From positions 26,367-56,251 of the IMG/VR virus record IMGVR_UViG_3300030085_000034: a DNA stretch of 29,885 nucleotides. One strand, written 5' to 3'. This DNA is from a virus. Numbering within the stretch: the stretch's first letter is position 1; each line of letters opens with the position of its first letter. Below, one piece after another: positions 9,689-17,651 of this stretch. The notes below the pieces were generated by a model, which ran no database searches, had not been told where the DNA came from, and was given only the letters and a program-made list of their open reading frames with translations. The translations under genes were made by a program, and so were the position numbers.

Positions 9689-10163
9689 TCTCTAACTCCA
9701 CTAGAATTGCATCTTGATATGGTATGTGAAAGAAGTGTTCACCCGGCTCAATCCTAAAGCCTTGTGCTTCTTTTACTTCCGATTGTTCAAGCAGTGTATC
9801 TTTAATACGCCATGCCTTTTTACAATCCCCTCGTATAACGTAGAAGTTTAGAAAGGTCTTGTCATTCTTTACTTCTTCAAACTTGTTAATGAGTTTATGT
9901 TTACGATACGGAATACGTATCTCTTTCCATGACGGATTCCAGTCACCTACCCACTGGTTCTTCATCTCTACCTCACTGTAGTAGATGTTACCATTCTTCT
10001 CACTCTTGATGTCAAACGAAAAGTTTTCTTTTGAATCAAGTATCGTGTGTCCATTCGCTTCAAGATAGGTGCTGATAGTTTCCTTTGCCACCTCATCATT
10101 TCTGCGATAGGATGATGGTCTGAACCTGCGGTTCACTGCTCCTTTAATCGGTTGTAGTGCCAT
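9678..10163 (-). CDS. Putative PD-(D/E)xK-fold nuclease-like protein
   Basis: A 161-residue protein whose middle resembles a restriction-endonuclease-like core: FSFDIK (D51), then a strand ending EVEMK (E66, K68), then KEIRIPYRKHK, a plausible DNA-contacting stretch. This fits the D...ExK pattern. The N-terminus is basic (NRRFRPSSYRR), and no extra domain is visible. The start is ATG 10163, with AAGGAG 7 bases upstream; an earlier TTG was not used. It overlaps the upstream gene by 20 bases and the downstream gene by 11. Target and activity are unknown; a role in DNA processing or host DNA breakdown is a guess. Confidence 0.5.
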   Translation of the reverse strand: MALQPIKGAVNRRFRPSSYRRNDEVAKETISTYLEANGHTILDSKENFSFDIKSEKNGNIYYSEVEMKNQWVGDWNPSWKEIRIPYRKHKLINKFEEVKNDKTFLNFYVIRGDCKKAWRIKDTLLEQSEVKEAQGFRIEPGEHFFHIPYQDAILVELENEA

Positions 10164-10398
10164 CTTCAATCTCCTTTTCTTCCTGTTGGAGTTGTGGTTG
10201 TATAAAGTATTTAGTAAGCATTTCTAGTTTATCGTGATAGGCAGCAGCTTTATCAAGTTCTAATTCAATAGTCTCAATTATGTCTGAATGTTCGCCAATG
10301 CCTACCGTACTATTCATGTACACCTGTACATTTGCTAGGTGTTTATTAATGTTCCCTGTAAAATAGGAACGCAGGGAATTAATTAGCACGTCTCTCAT
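10144..10398 (-). CDS. Conserved phage protein, unknown function
   Basis: An 84-residue helical acidic protein beginning MRDVLINSLRSYFTGNI and containing VGIGEHSDIIETIE. Similar small proteins are common in marine phages, but I know of no function. A clear AAGGAG lies 6 bases before the ATG. The gene sits between ribonucleotide reductase and the putative nuclease in one transcription unit. Its C-terminus (QQEEKEIEDG) is strongly acidic. Confidence 0.75.
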   Translation of the reverse strand: MRDVLINSLRSYFTGNINKHLANVQVYMNSTVGIGEHSDIIETIELELDKAAAYHDKLEMLTKYFIQPQLQQEEKEIEDGTTTD

Positions 10399-10410
10399 TT
10401 CTTCTCCTTT

Positions 10411-12342
10411 CTATGCCGCCTCTATGTCTACAATCTCACAGACACCTGCAGTACAGGCTAACTCACGTCCACCTGTAGTGGTGTCCTCTTTTTCAAACTC
10501 TTGCAACAGTGACCAGTCTACATTCTTTGGCATCTTTGTCAAGAAGTTTTTGTATTCTTTTTCATCTATGTCCTGATAAGGTGCTTGCTGATATGTGTGT
10601 TCACTGAATGGCAAGAAGCTGATGCCCGATACCTCATCAAAGTGGTCATATACCCAAGAGCCTACCTGCATCCATTCGTTTTCCTTCACAGAAATTGTTA
10701 CGCTAGGCTTATGTTCGCACCAATGACGCTGATACATAAGCCACAACTCAAGCTGCTCAATAGCATTCATCTGTGTCCGTGTGACTGCACCAGTAGGTGA
10801 CTTCATAGGAAAGCTGAACACTGTGGTACTGTCTGGCTTCATTACGTCTGCCTCTGCAGGTATGCCCTGCGACATAAGGAACTGTGTGAGTGGGTCTTTA
10901 TTATCACCACGCACAGTGCGTATGTAGTGGGCATTGTGTCTAGCATGAATACCTGACGCTGCATCTGTAAGCTGCGAGACAGTGCCGCTTGGCTTGACAC
11001 AGGTAACAGCCGTTGACTGTGGTATGCCTATCTGCTTTGCCATAGCTGCGTTAGTCTGTACAGCTACGTCACGTAGCAGGGTAAGGGCAGTCTCTAGCTT
11101 TGTGCTTGCCTCTGCTGTAATGGCATTGTCCATGATACCTGTAAGAGATACACCAAGCAGTCTTTCTTCTTCTGTATTCTTCTTCCAGACAGAGCGAAGA
11201 TACTTGAAGTTAGTCAGCGTAGCTTGGAACGTGCCAAGTATAGTAGCAAGGCGAACCTTCTCTTTCAGTGTATCCACTGTATCTGATTCACGCACAACTA
11301 CCTCTGACAAGTTACAGAACTGGTATGGGCGTAAGATGATCTCACTGCAGGGGTTGCAACCGAAGTCGTGATCTGTATCACGTCTACCGTTCTTCTCTGC
11401 TTGCTTGATAGCAGACTGACGGTTGAAGATACCACGCTCACCTGACTTACTGTCATACAGAGCAAGCCACTCACGCATGAATGTACCCATCTCTGGCTTT
11501 ACCTTGTATGCCACAGAGTTATTAGCCAAGGCTCGTTGTCCCTCATGCTCCCACCATTGACCTGACTTAGCATGTGCCATCTGGTCATCGTTTAGGTTAG
11601 ACAAACTAATCAGTGCTGACCTACGTACACCACCAACAACTACAACCTCACCAATCTTACACATGATGTCGTGACACTCAATAGGATATAGCCTACGACC
11701 TGCTGCACCTTTGAACTTCTGTACAACAAACTCAAACAACTCAACCAATGGCTGTGGGCCTGATGCCCTGCCGCCAAATGTCTTGAGCCTAGCACCTGCA
11801 GGACGTACCTCTGATACATCCCACTCTGGTATCTGTCCAGTGTACAGCATAGCAATAAGTTCCTTCAGTGACTTTGCCCATCCGGGTCTGCTGTCACCTA
11901 CCTTTATCACTGTGTCTGTACGATGGAAGTCCTCATTCACAATGGGTAGCTTCTCAATGTTATGTCGCTCTACGCTGAAGCCTACACCTGTACCACACAT
12001 AAGTATGTACATAGTCTCATCAAACGCACGTGGGCTGTCCACGGGTACGTAAGAACAGTTGTATCCACCAACATGGCATCTATCCAGTGCGGGGCCACTG
12101 GTCATCAATGCTCTCATGCTAGGCATTACAGATAGGCTAAGTACGGCACTCTCTAACTCACCTCTCAGTGAATCAGATAGCTTATAGTCATGGTTGTCAG
12201 ACAAATGCCTAGCCATATAATCAAAATATCTAGTGACAGTTTCACTCCATGTCTCCCTTCTTTGTTCATCTTCCTTCCAACGGGCGTACCGTGAAAGAGC
12301 GATGAAGTTTTGGTAGTCTGTAGGTAATTGATTGCTTATCAT
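10411..12342 (-). CDS. nrdJ: Adenosylcobalamin-dependent (class II) ribonucleotide reductase
   Basis: Reduces ribonucleotides to deoxyribonucleotides using a B12-derived radical, supplying precursors for phage DNA synthesis without oxygen or a second subunit. The 643 residues contain the class II set: C96 in GYNCSYVP and C343 in FCNLSE as the reducing pair, C332 in NPCSEI as the thiyl radical site with E334 close by, and C630/C635 in CTAGVCE as the C-terminal relay. The 11-residue spacing of C332-C343 and 5-residue spacing of C630-C635 equal those of the monomeric Lactobacillus enzyme (C408/C419, C731/C736), but the chain is about 100 residues shorter. GGAG from the end of the preceding small gene lies 7 bases before the ATG. 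The host must make or import B12. Confidence 0.95.
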   Translation of the reverse strand: MISNQLPTDYQNFIALSRYARWKEDEQRRETWSETVTRYFDYMARHLSDNHDYKLSDSLRGELESAVLSLSVMPSMRALMTSGPALDRCHVGGYNCSYVPVDSPRAFDETMYILMCGTGVGFSVERHNIEKLPIVNEDFHRTDTVIKVGDSRPGWAKSLKELIAMLYTGQIPEWDVSEVRPAGARLKTFGGRASGPQPLVELFEFVVQKFKGAAGRRLYPIECHDIMCKIGEVVVVGGVRRSALISLSNLNDDQMAHAKSGQWWEHEGQRALANNSVAYKVKPEMGTFMREWLALYDSKSGERGIFNRQSAIKQAEKNGRRDTDHDFGCNPCSEIILRPYQFCNLSEVVVRESDTVDTLKEKVRLATILGTFQATLTNFKYLRSVWKKNTEEERLLGVSLTGIMDNAITAEASTKLETALTLLRDVAVQTNAAMAKQIGIPQSTAVTCVKPSGTVSQLTDAASGIHARHNAHYIRTVRGDNKDPLTQFLMSQGIPAEADVMKPDSTTVFSFPMKSPTGAVTRTQMNAIEQLELWLMYQRHWCEHKPSVTISVKENEWMQVGSWVYDHFDEVSGISFLPFSEHTYQQAPYQDIDEKEYKNFLTKMPKNVDWSLLQEFEKEDTTTGGRELACTAGVCEIVDIEAA

Positions 12343-12346
12343 CTCT

Positions 12347-12493
12347 TTACTCCGTTATCGTTTTAATGTGTTTAATATCAGCACCCTCTATATCATAGAA
12401 GTATTCTTGAATGCTGTCCTCTAATTCATCACCAACACGTCCATCGGCTGGTATGGGGTACTCTTCTTCGTCAATATCAATTGTAATGAACAT
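12347..12493 (-). CDS. Acidic 48-residue protein upstream of nrdJ
   Basis: A short gene filling the gap between the DUF3310 gene and nrdJ. It begins MFITIDIDEEEYPIPADG and is very acidic (about 16 Asp and Glu). It starts one base after the DUF3310 stop (TAAGATG), so it is probably translated by re-initiation. Its last codons (ACG GAG TAA) also form the ribosome-binding site of nrdJ, which ties the two together. No homology is recognised. It may merely couple translation or may be a small partner protein. Confidence 0.6.
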   Translation of the reverse strand: MFITIDIDEEEYPIPADGRVGDELEDSIQEYFYDIEGADIKHIKTITE

Positions 12494-12494
12494 C

Positions 12495-12797
12495 TTAACT
12501 CGCATCACTTGCCATTACCTCTTCTATCAATCTTTCTAAATACCACTGCGCTTTCTGTAAATCTTCTAGTGGTTTATCCTTATAGTCAAACCGCCACAGA
12601 TACTTCATTACATTGCCTTGTAGGTAATATTTAAATCCTTTGTCTGTTGCAGCAGAGATAGCATGTATGCACTCTATACCTGTCTGGTTGTAGTGAGGTG
12701 GGTTATTCACCATATCTACTACTTTTCCACTGTATGCTTCCTTACCTGCCTGTTCTCGCTCTTCCATCAACTTCATGTACTGTTCATGTCTACTCAT
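12495..12797 (-). CDS. DUF3310 (SaV-like) protein
   Basis: A 100-residue protein with the DUF3310 signature NPPHYNQTGIECIHAI ... GFKYYLQGNVMKYLWRF ... KPLEDLQKAQWYLERLI (about 31-92). The family includes the C-terminal part of T7 gp1.7, a nucleotide kinase, and is often found beside phage nucleotide-metabolism genes. Here it lies two genes upstream of the reductase. Kinase activity is not shown by the sequence. The ATG overlaps the previous stop as ATGA, and a G-rich stretch upstream may serve as ribosome-binding site. Confidence 0.85.
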   Translation of the reverse strand: MSRHEQYMKLMEEREQAGKEAYSGKVVDMVNNPPHYNQTGIECIHAISAATDKGFKYYLQGNVMKYLWRFDYKDKPLEDLQKAQWYLERLIEEVMASDAS

Positions 12798-13165
12798 GCT
12801 GAACCCCCTGTCTTTGTGTTAAAGTTTAGGTGTACTACATTACCATCGTAGGTCTTTTCCACACCAGCTTCTTCCTCTAGTTCTACATCAATTTCCATCT
12901 CTTTGTCAATAACATTCGTAACATACTCATGTACTACATCACGTAAATCTGTTACCTCTTCCATCACAGGGACAGCAGCGCACATCATCTTAGTAAAGTG
13001 CATGACCTTATTATAGTCATCATCATACATTGGGTTGTCAGGCATAGCCATTATAGATATGTCTACCTCTCCTGACCAAGACCCATCGTCATCTGCAAAG
13101 GGTCTTACTCGTATCAGGAAATCTTCTTCACTTATTTCTGCCATTAGTTTCTCTATCATTTTCAT
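12794..13165 (-). CDS. Acidic phage protein, unknown function
   Basis: A 123-residue protein rich in Asp, Glu and Met with no recognised domain. It begins MKMIEKLMAEISEEDFLIRVRPF and contains GEVDISIMAMPDNPMYDDDY, as in a mixed alpha/beta fold. The start was moved two codons into the open frame because AAGGAG abuts the first ATG but lies 6 bases before the one at 13165. It overlaps the DUF3310 gene by 4 bases and follows endonuclease I. Possibly a small DNA-mimic or accessory protein, judged only from charge. Confidence 0.65.
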   Translation of the reverse strand: MKMIEKLMAEISEEDFLIRVRPFADDDGSWSGEVDISIMAMPDNPMYDDDYNKVMHFTKMMCAAVPVMEEVTDLRDVVHEYVTNVIDKEMEIDVELEEEAGVEKTYDGNVVHLNFNTKTGGSA

Positions 13166-13167
13166 AG

Positions 13168-13623
13168 TCATCTCCTTTTCACTTTCGTACCCCCAAACTT
13201 AATGAACTTTGGGTGTTTGTTTTTGCCTTTCTCCTTCAACCAATCTTCAGGGATAACCCTGTCATAATATCTGAAGCCATGTTTGATACACCATTCACCG
13301 TATGTAGACTTAGCACCCTTACGTAGCTTACGTCTGCTGTTCTCAAACACAAAACGTATATCTAATTTAGGATGCTGTTTCTTTACAGCGATATGCTTAC
13401 GCCTATCTGCTGCAGTAAACATACCCTTTGTTTCGATTATGATGCCATTGGACAGCACGAAGTCTGGTGTGTATGTTCTGTATGCTAGGTCTTCCCACTC
13501 AATCTTCACACCCTCATATAAGAACTTTATCTTTAGTTCTTTAAGGTACTCAGATACTTTGAGTTCAAGACCGCTACGATAACCATACTTTCGTGCTGCC
13601 CTAAATTGTTTTGCGTTAGGCAC
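13168..13623 (-). CDS. T7-type endonuclease I (Holliday junction resolvase)
   Basis: Resolves branched DNA such as Holliday junctions during phage recombination, replication and packaging; the T7 enzyme also breaks down host DNA. The 151 residues match the T7 gp3 family closely in length. Its catalytic residues are in place: E20 (RSGLE), D54 (TPDF), E64 and K66 (ETKG), against E20, D55, E65 and K67 in T7. DRRKHIAVKKQHPKLDIRFVF and YGEWCIKHGFRYYDRVIPEDW are also typical. The start is GTG, overlapping the preceding TAG stop (TAGTG) with no strong ribosome-binding site, so translation is probably coupled. The tail is Lys-rich. Confidence 0.93.
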   Translation of the reverse strand: MPNAKQFRAARKYGYRSGLELKVSEYLKELKIKFLYEGVKIEWEDLAYRTYTPDFVLSNGIIIETKGMFTAADRRKHIAVKKQHPKLDIRFVFENSRRKLRKGAKSTYGEWCIKHGFRYYDRVIPEDWLKEKGKNKHPKFIKFGGTKVKRR

Positions 13624-13841
13624 TAGAAGAAACTAGGGCTACTAATACGATAACGATAGCTGCCACCAAGAGCCTTGAGTTCCTCTTGGATAGCTTTGTC
13701 AGCTTCATTACGTGCTGCAACAGCATCTCGTAAACCTGCAGTCCTACGCTCACGGTATTCCTTGCGAAGTTCCAGAAGACGTTGTTCTGTAGTTTTGATT
13801 TCATCCAGTAAAGCATCAAGTTCCAGTCGTTCATCATCCAT
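13623..13841 (-). CDS. Small coiled-coil protein
   Basis: A 72-residue protein predicted to be one long charged coiled coil (about 3-55), rich in Glu, Arg, Leu and Ala, ending RYRISSPSFF. GAGGAG lies 7 bases before the ATG. It overlaps the exonuclease gene by 8 bases and shares its stop with the GTG start of endonuclease I. Lying between two nucleases, it could be an accessory or regulator of either, but nothing in the sequence proves this. Confidence 0.7.
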   Translation of the reverse strand: MDDERLELDALLDEIKTTEQRLLELRKEYRERRTAGLRDAVAARNEADKAIQEELKALGGSYRYRISSPSFF

Positions 13842-14697
13842 TCATGTACTCCTCTTTCAGTTCGACATATGCCACAATGGGCGGGTTCTTTGCCTGTGAT
13901 TTTACAGCAGGTCTTTCCACAAGAGTAGGGAAACAGCTAAAACGATAAGAACAAAACTTGCACCCATCGTTAAGAACTTTATTACCCGTCTCCTGTCCTC
14001 TAAACTTTTCTGGTACTGGTTGAAAGGCTCTTTCAAATTTATTCTCCTTTACTGTTTGTACTGTGGTAGCAATCTTTTCTACCTCTTGTTGTTCATCCAA
14101 GCCTGTAGCTGGTACGTACTTAAACTGTCCGTTGGATTTGTTTACAACCCACCAGCCCCCTGCTTTCTTGCCTGATGCTCTAGCATAACCAGCTAACTGT
14201 GCGACATAGCCGAAGCCATCACCGCTGGCAAGACTGTCATAGGACTCAAATTTATTTCGGTATGACCAGTCTGAAGCTGATTTAATATCATCAACTGCGT
14301 CATTAATGATAATGTCATAAGAGCCAGAAACGCTATCGTCACCAAGGTCAAGAGTAACTTTGTCCGTATCTTCATACTGCACTCCTGCTTCTTTCAAGAT
14401 ACCCTTGAATACAGCCTCTACTATATCACCTAGCATCATGTTCATTACAAATGTGGTAGGAAAAGGCAACGCAAGTTCGGGTTTATTCTTCTCATACCAT
14501 AGCTGGCAAGTAGGTCTGCCAACATTAGACATGCGTAGAGTAAACTCATCCCGCTTGTTGCCCCCACCGAACTGGCGTTTCAAAGCTGCGGTTATGTCAT
14601 CAGCCACACGTTTGATTGTGTCATTCGACATAGTTGTATTACCTTTAGTTGCTTTGTCCATGTACTGGTGCAACGCCAATTCAGCAGGGTGATTCAT
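13834..14697 (-). CDS. Cas4/RecB-like exonuclease with predicted Fe-S cluster
   Basis: A 287-residue nuclease of the PD-(D/E)xK superfamily, expected to resect DNA ends in phage recombination or host DNA degradation. Core motifs: GSYD (D128), DDIKSAS (D137, K139) and the RecB-type QLAGY (Q167, Y171). Four cysteines, C64 in RPTCQLWYE and C246, C249 and C255 in DGCKFCSYRFSC, have the arrangement of the iron-sulfur cluster in Cas4 and AddB. The ATG overlaps the previous stop (TAATG), with GAGG 7 bases upstream. An internal ATG at 14631 is a possible alternative start. It lies between an SSB-like protein and endonuclease I, forming a recombination set. Confidence 0.85.
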   Translation of the reverse strand: MNHPAELALHQYMDKATKGNTTMSNDTIKRVADDITAALKRQFGGGNKRDEFTLRMSNVGRPTCQLWYEKNKPELALPFPTTFVMNMMLGDIVEAVFKGILKEAGVQYEDTDKVTLDLGDDSVSGSYDIIINDAVDDIKSASDWSYRNKFESYDSLASGDGFGYVAQLAGYARASGKKAGGWWVVNKSNGQFKYVPATGLDEQQEVEKIATTVQTVKENKFERAFQPVPEKFRGQETGNKVLNDGCKFCSYRFSCFPTLVERPAVKSQAKNPPIVAYVELKEEYMNG

Positions 14698-15569
14698 TAC
14701 GCTACCTCTTCTTCTAGTTCTATATCAATCATGCCATCTGTGATAGCGGCATCGTCCTCATCATCGTGAGGGGATGCTTTCTCCGCATAAGCATTAATGA
14801 TATACTCGTTATAGTTAGATACCCAAGACATAAAGTCAGAGAACTTATCCTGATCTTCTTGTGTAACCTCAACAGTATTCGTTACGTCAAGAGATACCAT
14901 CGGAAGAAAGAAACTATTTCCGTTAGGAAGTTTACGCTCATCCGTATTCGCAGTAATGATATGCTGAACAGGAAGACGCTTCATCTTATTCAGTTTAGCA
15001 AATACATTACCTACCTCTTTAAAGGCATCACGGTTTTCAATCTCCCATATGAACGCTGTCTCAGGGACATTAACCTCATTACCGTTGCTATCAGTAGCAC
15101 CGATAAGTTCAACGGTTCCTAATACAACACGCACTCGCTTAATCTGCCTGATTAGTTCCTGCGTATTCTTAGGTAGACCCTGAAAGTCTTGGATGTAACC
15201 AGCAGGTTTACCACAGTTAAACCCACCATCGTTATCTTTCAAGTCTATCGTAAGCGTATCAGCCATGACAGTCTTGACATAACGATTAGGTACGTTACCA
15301 GAACCCTTCACAAAACGCTTATACATAAAGCGTTGCATGTATGGGCGTACCTTTACAGAGGAAGCATAATAGGTTTCTCCGTCAGGAATCTCCATCTTAT
15401 ACTGCCCTGCCTTTACCAACACCTTATCGTCACCCAAGATAGGTGAGTGTTGGATTCGCAAACGGGCAAGCGTACTTGCCTTTTGTTTGTTACCACCTTC
15501 ATTTGCTATGCCCATAGCCTTTGCCATAGCTGCATAGTTATTCGTATCAATCGTTGTTAATTCGGACAT
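14697..15569 (-). CDS. Probable single-stranded DNA-binding protein
   Basis: A 290-residue protein suggested to coat single-stranded DNA at the fork. Its gene lies between DNA polymerase and exonuclease. The core (about 30-235) looks rich in beta strands with many aromatic and basic residues (YMQRFMYKRFVKGSGNVPNR). The C-terminus is a long acidic tail (DDEDDAAITDGMIDIELEEEVA region), as in many SSBs such as T7 gp2.5. I know similar proteins from marine podoviruses, but no exact SSB motif can be named. AAGGAG lies 8 bases before the ATG. The 39-base gap upstream is one of the few in this operon. Confidence 0.6.
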   Translation of the reverse strand: MSELTTIDTNNYAAMAKAMGIANEGGNKQKASTLARLRIQHSPILGDDKVLVKAGQYKMEIPDGETYYASSVKVRPYMQRFMYKRFVKGSGNVPNRYVKTVMADTLTIDLKDNDGGFNCGKPAGYIQDFQGLPKNTQELIRQIKRVRVVLGTVELIGATDSNGNEVNVPETAFIWEIENRDAFKEVGNVFAKLNKMKRLPVQHIITANTDERKLPNGNSFFLPMVSLDVTNTVEVTQEDQDKFSDFMSWVSNYNEYIINAYAEKASPHDDEDDAAITDGMIDIELEEEVA

Positions 15570-15608
15570 ATATTTAACTCCTTTTTTCTAGTTAGACGCA
15601 TAGTTATA

Positions 15609-17651
15609 TCAGATAACATCTTTGGTGTCAAGCCAATTTGGGCCTATTTTTGCCTCTAAAAGTAGCGGCACATTAAATACCAAGCCCCATCGTGTAGTGA
15701 TAAGATTTGGTAGGTCTTCATTGGTTTGGTTTATTACTTCTAATACTTTCCTTTCTTCATTAGGGTGGACATCAATAACAATACTGTCATGCACTGTGTT
15801 TACTATACATGACTGCATACCTTTTAGCAACCCATCAATGTGTAATAATGCAATGGGAACTATATCTGCTGTAGCAAAAGACTGCACAGGATAATTCTTT
15901 ATCTGTGTAAAGTGAGACACACGCCCCGTCACCTTACGTACCACGTCAGGAAAGGCAAACTCTCTACCACTAGGTGTGGTAATCTTCCTTGTAGTTACAG
16001 CTTCTTTAGCCAGTCTGGTGTGCCAAGCTGCGACTCCTTTGTACTTTTCGGTGAAGTGGGTGTAGTATTCTGCTTCTGCTTTACTTCTTCCATATCCCGT
16101 TGCCCCGTAAAGGGGCGCAAATGTGTGTGCTTTTGCATCCTGTCTATTCGTAGGCTGACCAGCTTCACTAATAACTTTAGCGGTGTATGAGTGTACATCA
16201 AATCCAGTAGAAACTTCTTCAATAGCAACTCCATCTTGTGATAGGTAGGCAGCAGTACGGAACTCAAGCTGTGCAAAGTCAGCTTCCATAATCTTGCCGC
16301 CATCAAATCGTGACACAAATACTTTCTTCACAGGAAACGTGCCGCCACGTGGCATGTTCTGCATGTTAGGGTCAGCACCAGAGAACCGACCAGTAGCTGT
16401 GCGGTGCTGTAGCAACCTCACATGTAGCTTACCATCCTGTTTGGTATGTGTCTCAATACCGTCAACAAAGGATGACAGGTATGTATCCACGGCAGACAAC
16501 CTACGTACCTTAGACAGAAAGTCTACGGCATCATCCATACCACGTTGCCTAGCGGCAGACTCTAACACCTCTAGGTTTTGTTTACTGGTGGTAAAGCCAT
16601 TAGCACTAGCCCACTTGGGTGTGGGTGGCTTAAACTTTAGTCCAGCCAAGTCTTTGCTAGATATATAATGATAACCAAGCCCATCACATGATGTACATTT
16701 ATTTGTGTTAGCAAAAGGTGTTCCATCTTTCTTTACCTTTCTTACTTTACCAGAGCCATAGCAGGTCTTACACTGCTGTGCTTTTGTTTTGTAGATACGT
16801 TGTGTACCTGCATTAATAAGATCACGGAACTCATCCGCATCCATGTAGGGGTTGATAGCATTGCCCCAATACTGCTTGTCCAGTACCTTGCGGCTATAGA
16901 TAACCCAAGACAACTGCTCTGGACTGTTGAGATTGATAGGCGTATCGCCCATCAGATCGTGTACGTGGGCTTGCAGGTCAGCTTGTAGCTGTAGCTTCTC
17001 TTGCTCAAACTCTTGTCGTACCTCTGTCAGCTTGGATAAGTCAACAGTAAACCCACGCTGGTATATACGAGACAGACACACAGCGACTTGATTTGTCAGG
17101 TCTACTGTACCCATTAAACCGCTATCCTCTGGCGTATTTAATCTGTACATCAGCCTATCTGCAAGCTGTTGTGTAGCATGAAGATCAGCAGACAGATACT
17201 CTGCCAACTCATCAAGAGGAATGTCTCGTGTACTGTAGCCCTTCTGGAAGTATTCCTTCAGAGTATCTTGCTTCTTGGTATCCAACTCGTATCGTTCAGC
17301 ACAAGCCTCAAGTGACAGGGGTTCTTTAATACCACGTTGTAGTACATACTCAACGAGCATGGTATCAAACACAGGCCCATCATACTTAAAGCCTGACTCC
17401 CACAGCCACAACAAATCGTGCGCTGCATTATGACAGATAAGCACAGTAGCTTCATCAAGATACCATTGCACACGGTCACTATAATCACGCTTACTTAGAT
17501 GCCCGTCATGGTCAAACGGGAAGTGCTGTTCCACACCTTGATCAGTCAGTACACCTACCATAGTCAGTGAGTTCTCTGGCTCAAAGGGGTCAAGGTGCAT
17601 CTTACCACCACGCTTGGTGACAGTGTTCTCTACATCAAGTGTTAGCTTCAT
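15609..17651 (-). CDS. DNA polymerase, family A, with DnaJ-like zinc insert
   Basis: The phage replicative DNA polymerase (680 residues). The proofreading domain shows D6/E8 (LDVENT), D79 (CHNAAHD) and Y152/D156 (YLSAD). The polymerase domain shows motif A with D458 (ADFAQLEFR), motif B with R503, K507, F511 and YG (515-516), and motif C H621-D622 (VHDS). F511 corresponds to E. coli Pol I Phe762. Between the domains, residues 294-326 carry two CxxCxGxG units (C294, C297, C319, C322), a half DnaJ-type zinc domain, as I recall for HMO-2011-type phages; it may replace the T7 thioredoxin-binding insert in function. The ATG overlaps the helicase stop (ATGA), so the two replisome proteins are probably coupled. 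Confidence 0.95.
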   Translation of the reverse strand: MKLTLDVENTVTKRGGKMHLDPFEPENSLTMVGVLTDQGVEQHFPFDHDGHLSKRDYSDRVQWYLDEATVLICHNAAHDLLWLWESGFKYDGPVFDTMLVEYVLQRGIKEPLSLEACAERYELDTKKQDTLKEYFQKGYSTRDIPLDELAEYLSADLHATQQLADRLMYRLNTPEDSGLMGTVDLTNQVAVCLSRIYQRGFTVDLSKLTEVRQEFEQEKLQLQADLQAHVHDLMGDTPINLNSPEQLSWVIYSRKVLDKQYWGNAINPYMDADEFRDLINAGTQRIYKTKAQQCKTCYGSGKVRKVKKDGTPFANTNKCTSCDGLGYHYISSKDLAGLKFKPPTPKWASANGFTTSKQNLEVLESAARQRGMDDAVDFLSKVRRLSAVDTYLSSFVDGIETHTKQDGKLHVRLLQHRTATGRFSGADPNMQNMPRGGTFPVKKVFVSRFDGGKIMEADFAQLEFRTAAYLSQDGVAIEEVSTGFDVHSYTAKVISEAGQPTNRQDAKAHTFAPLYGATGYGRSKAEAEYYTHFTEKYKGVAAWHTRLAKEAVTTRKITTPSGREFAFPDVVRKVTGRVSHFTQIKNYPVQSFATADIVPIALLHIDGLLKGMQSCIVNTVHDSIVIDVHPNEERKVLEVINQTNEDLPNLITTRWGLVFNVPLLLEAKIGPNWLDTKDVI

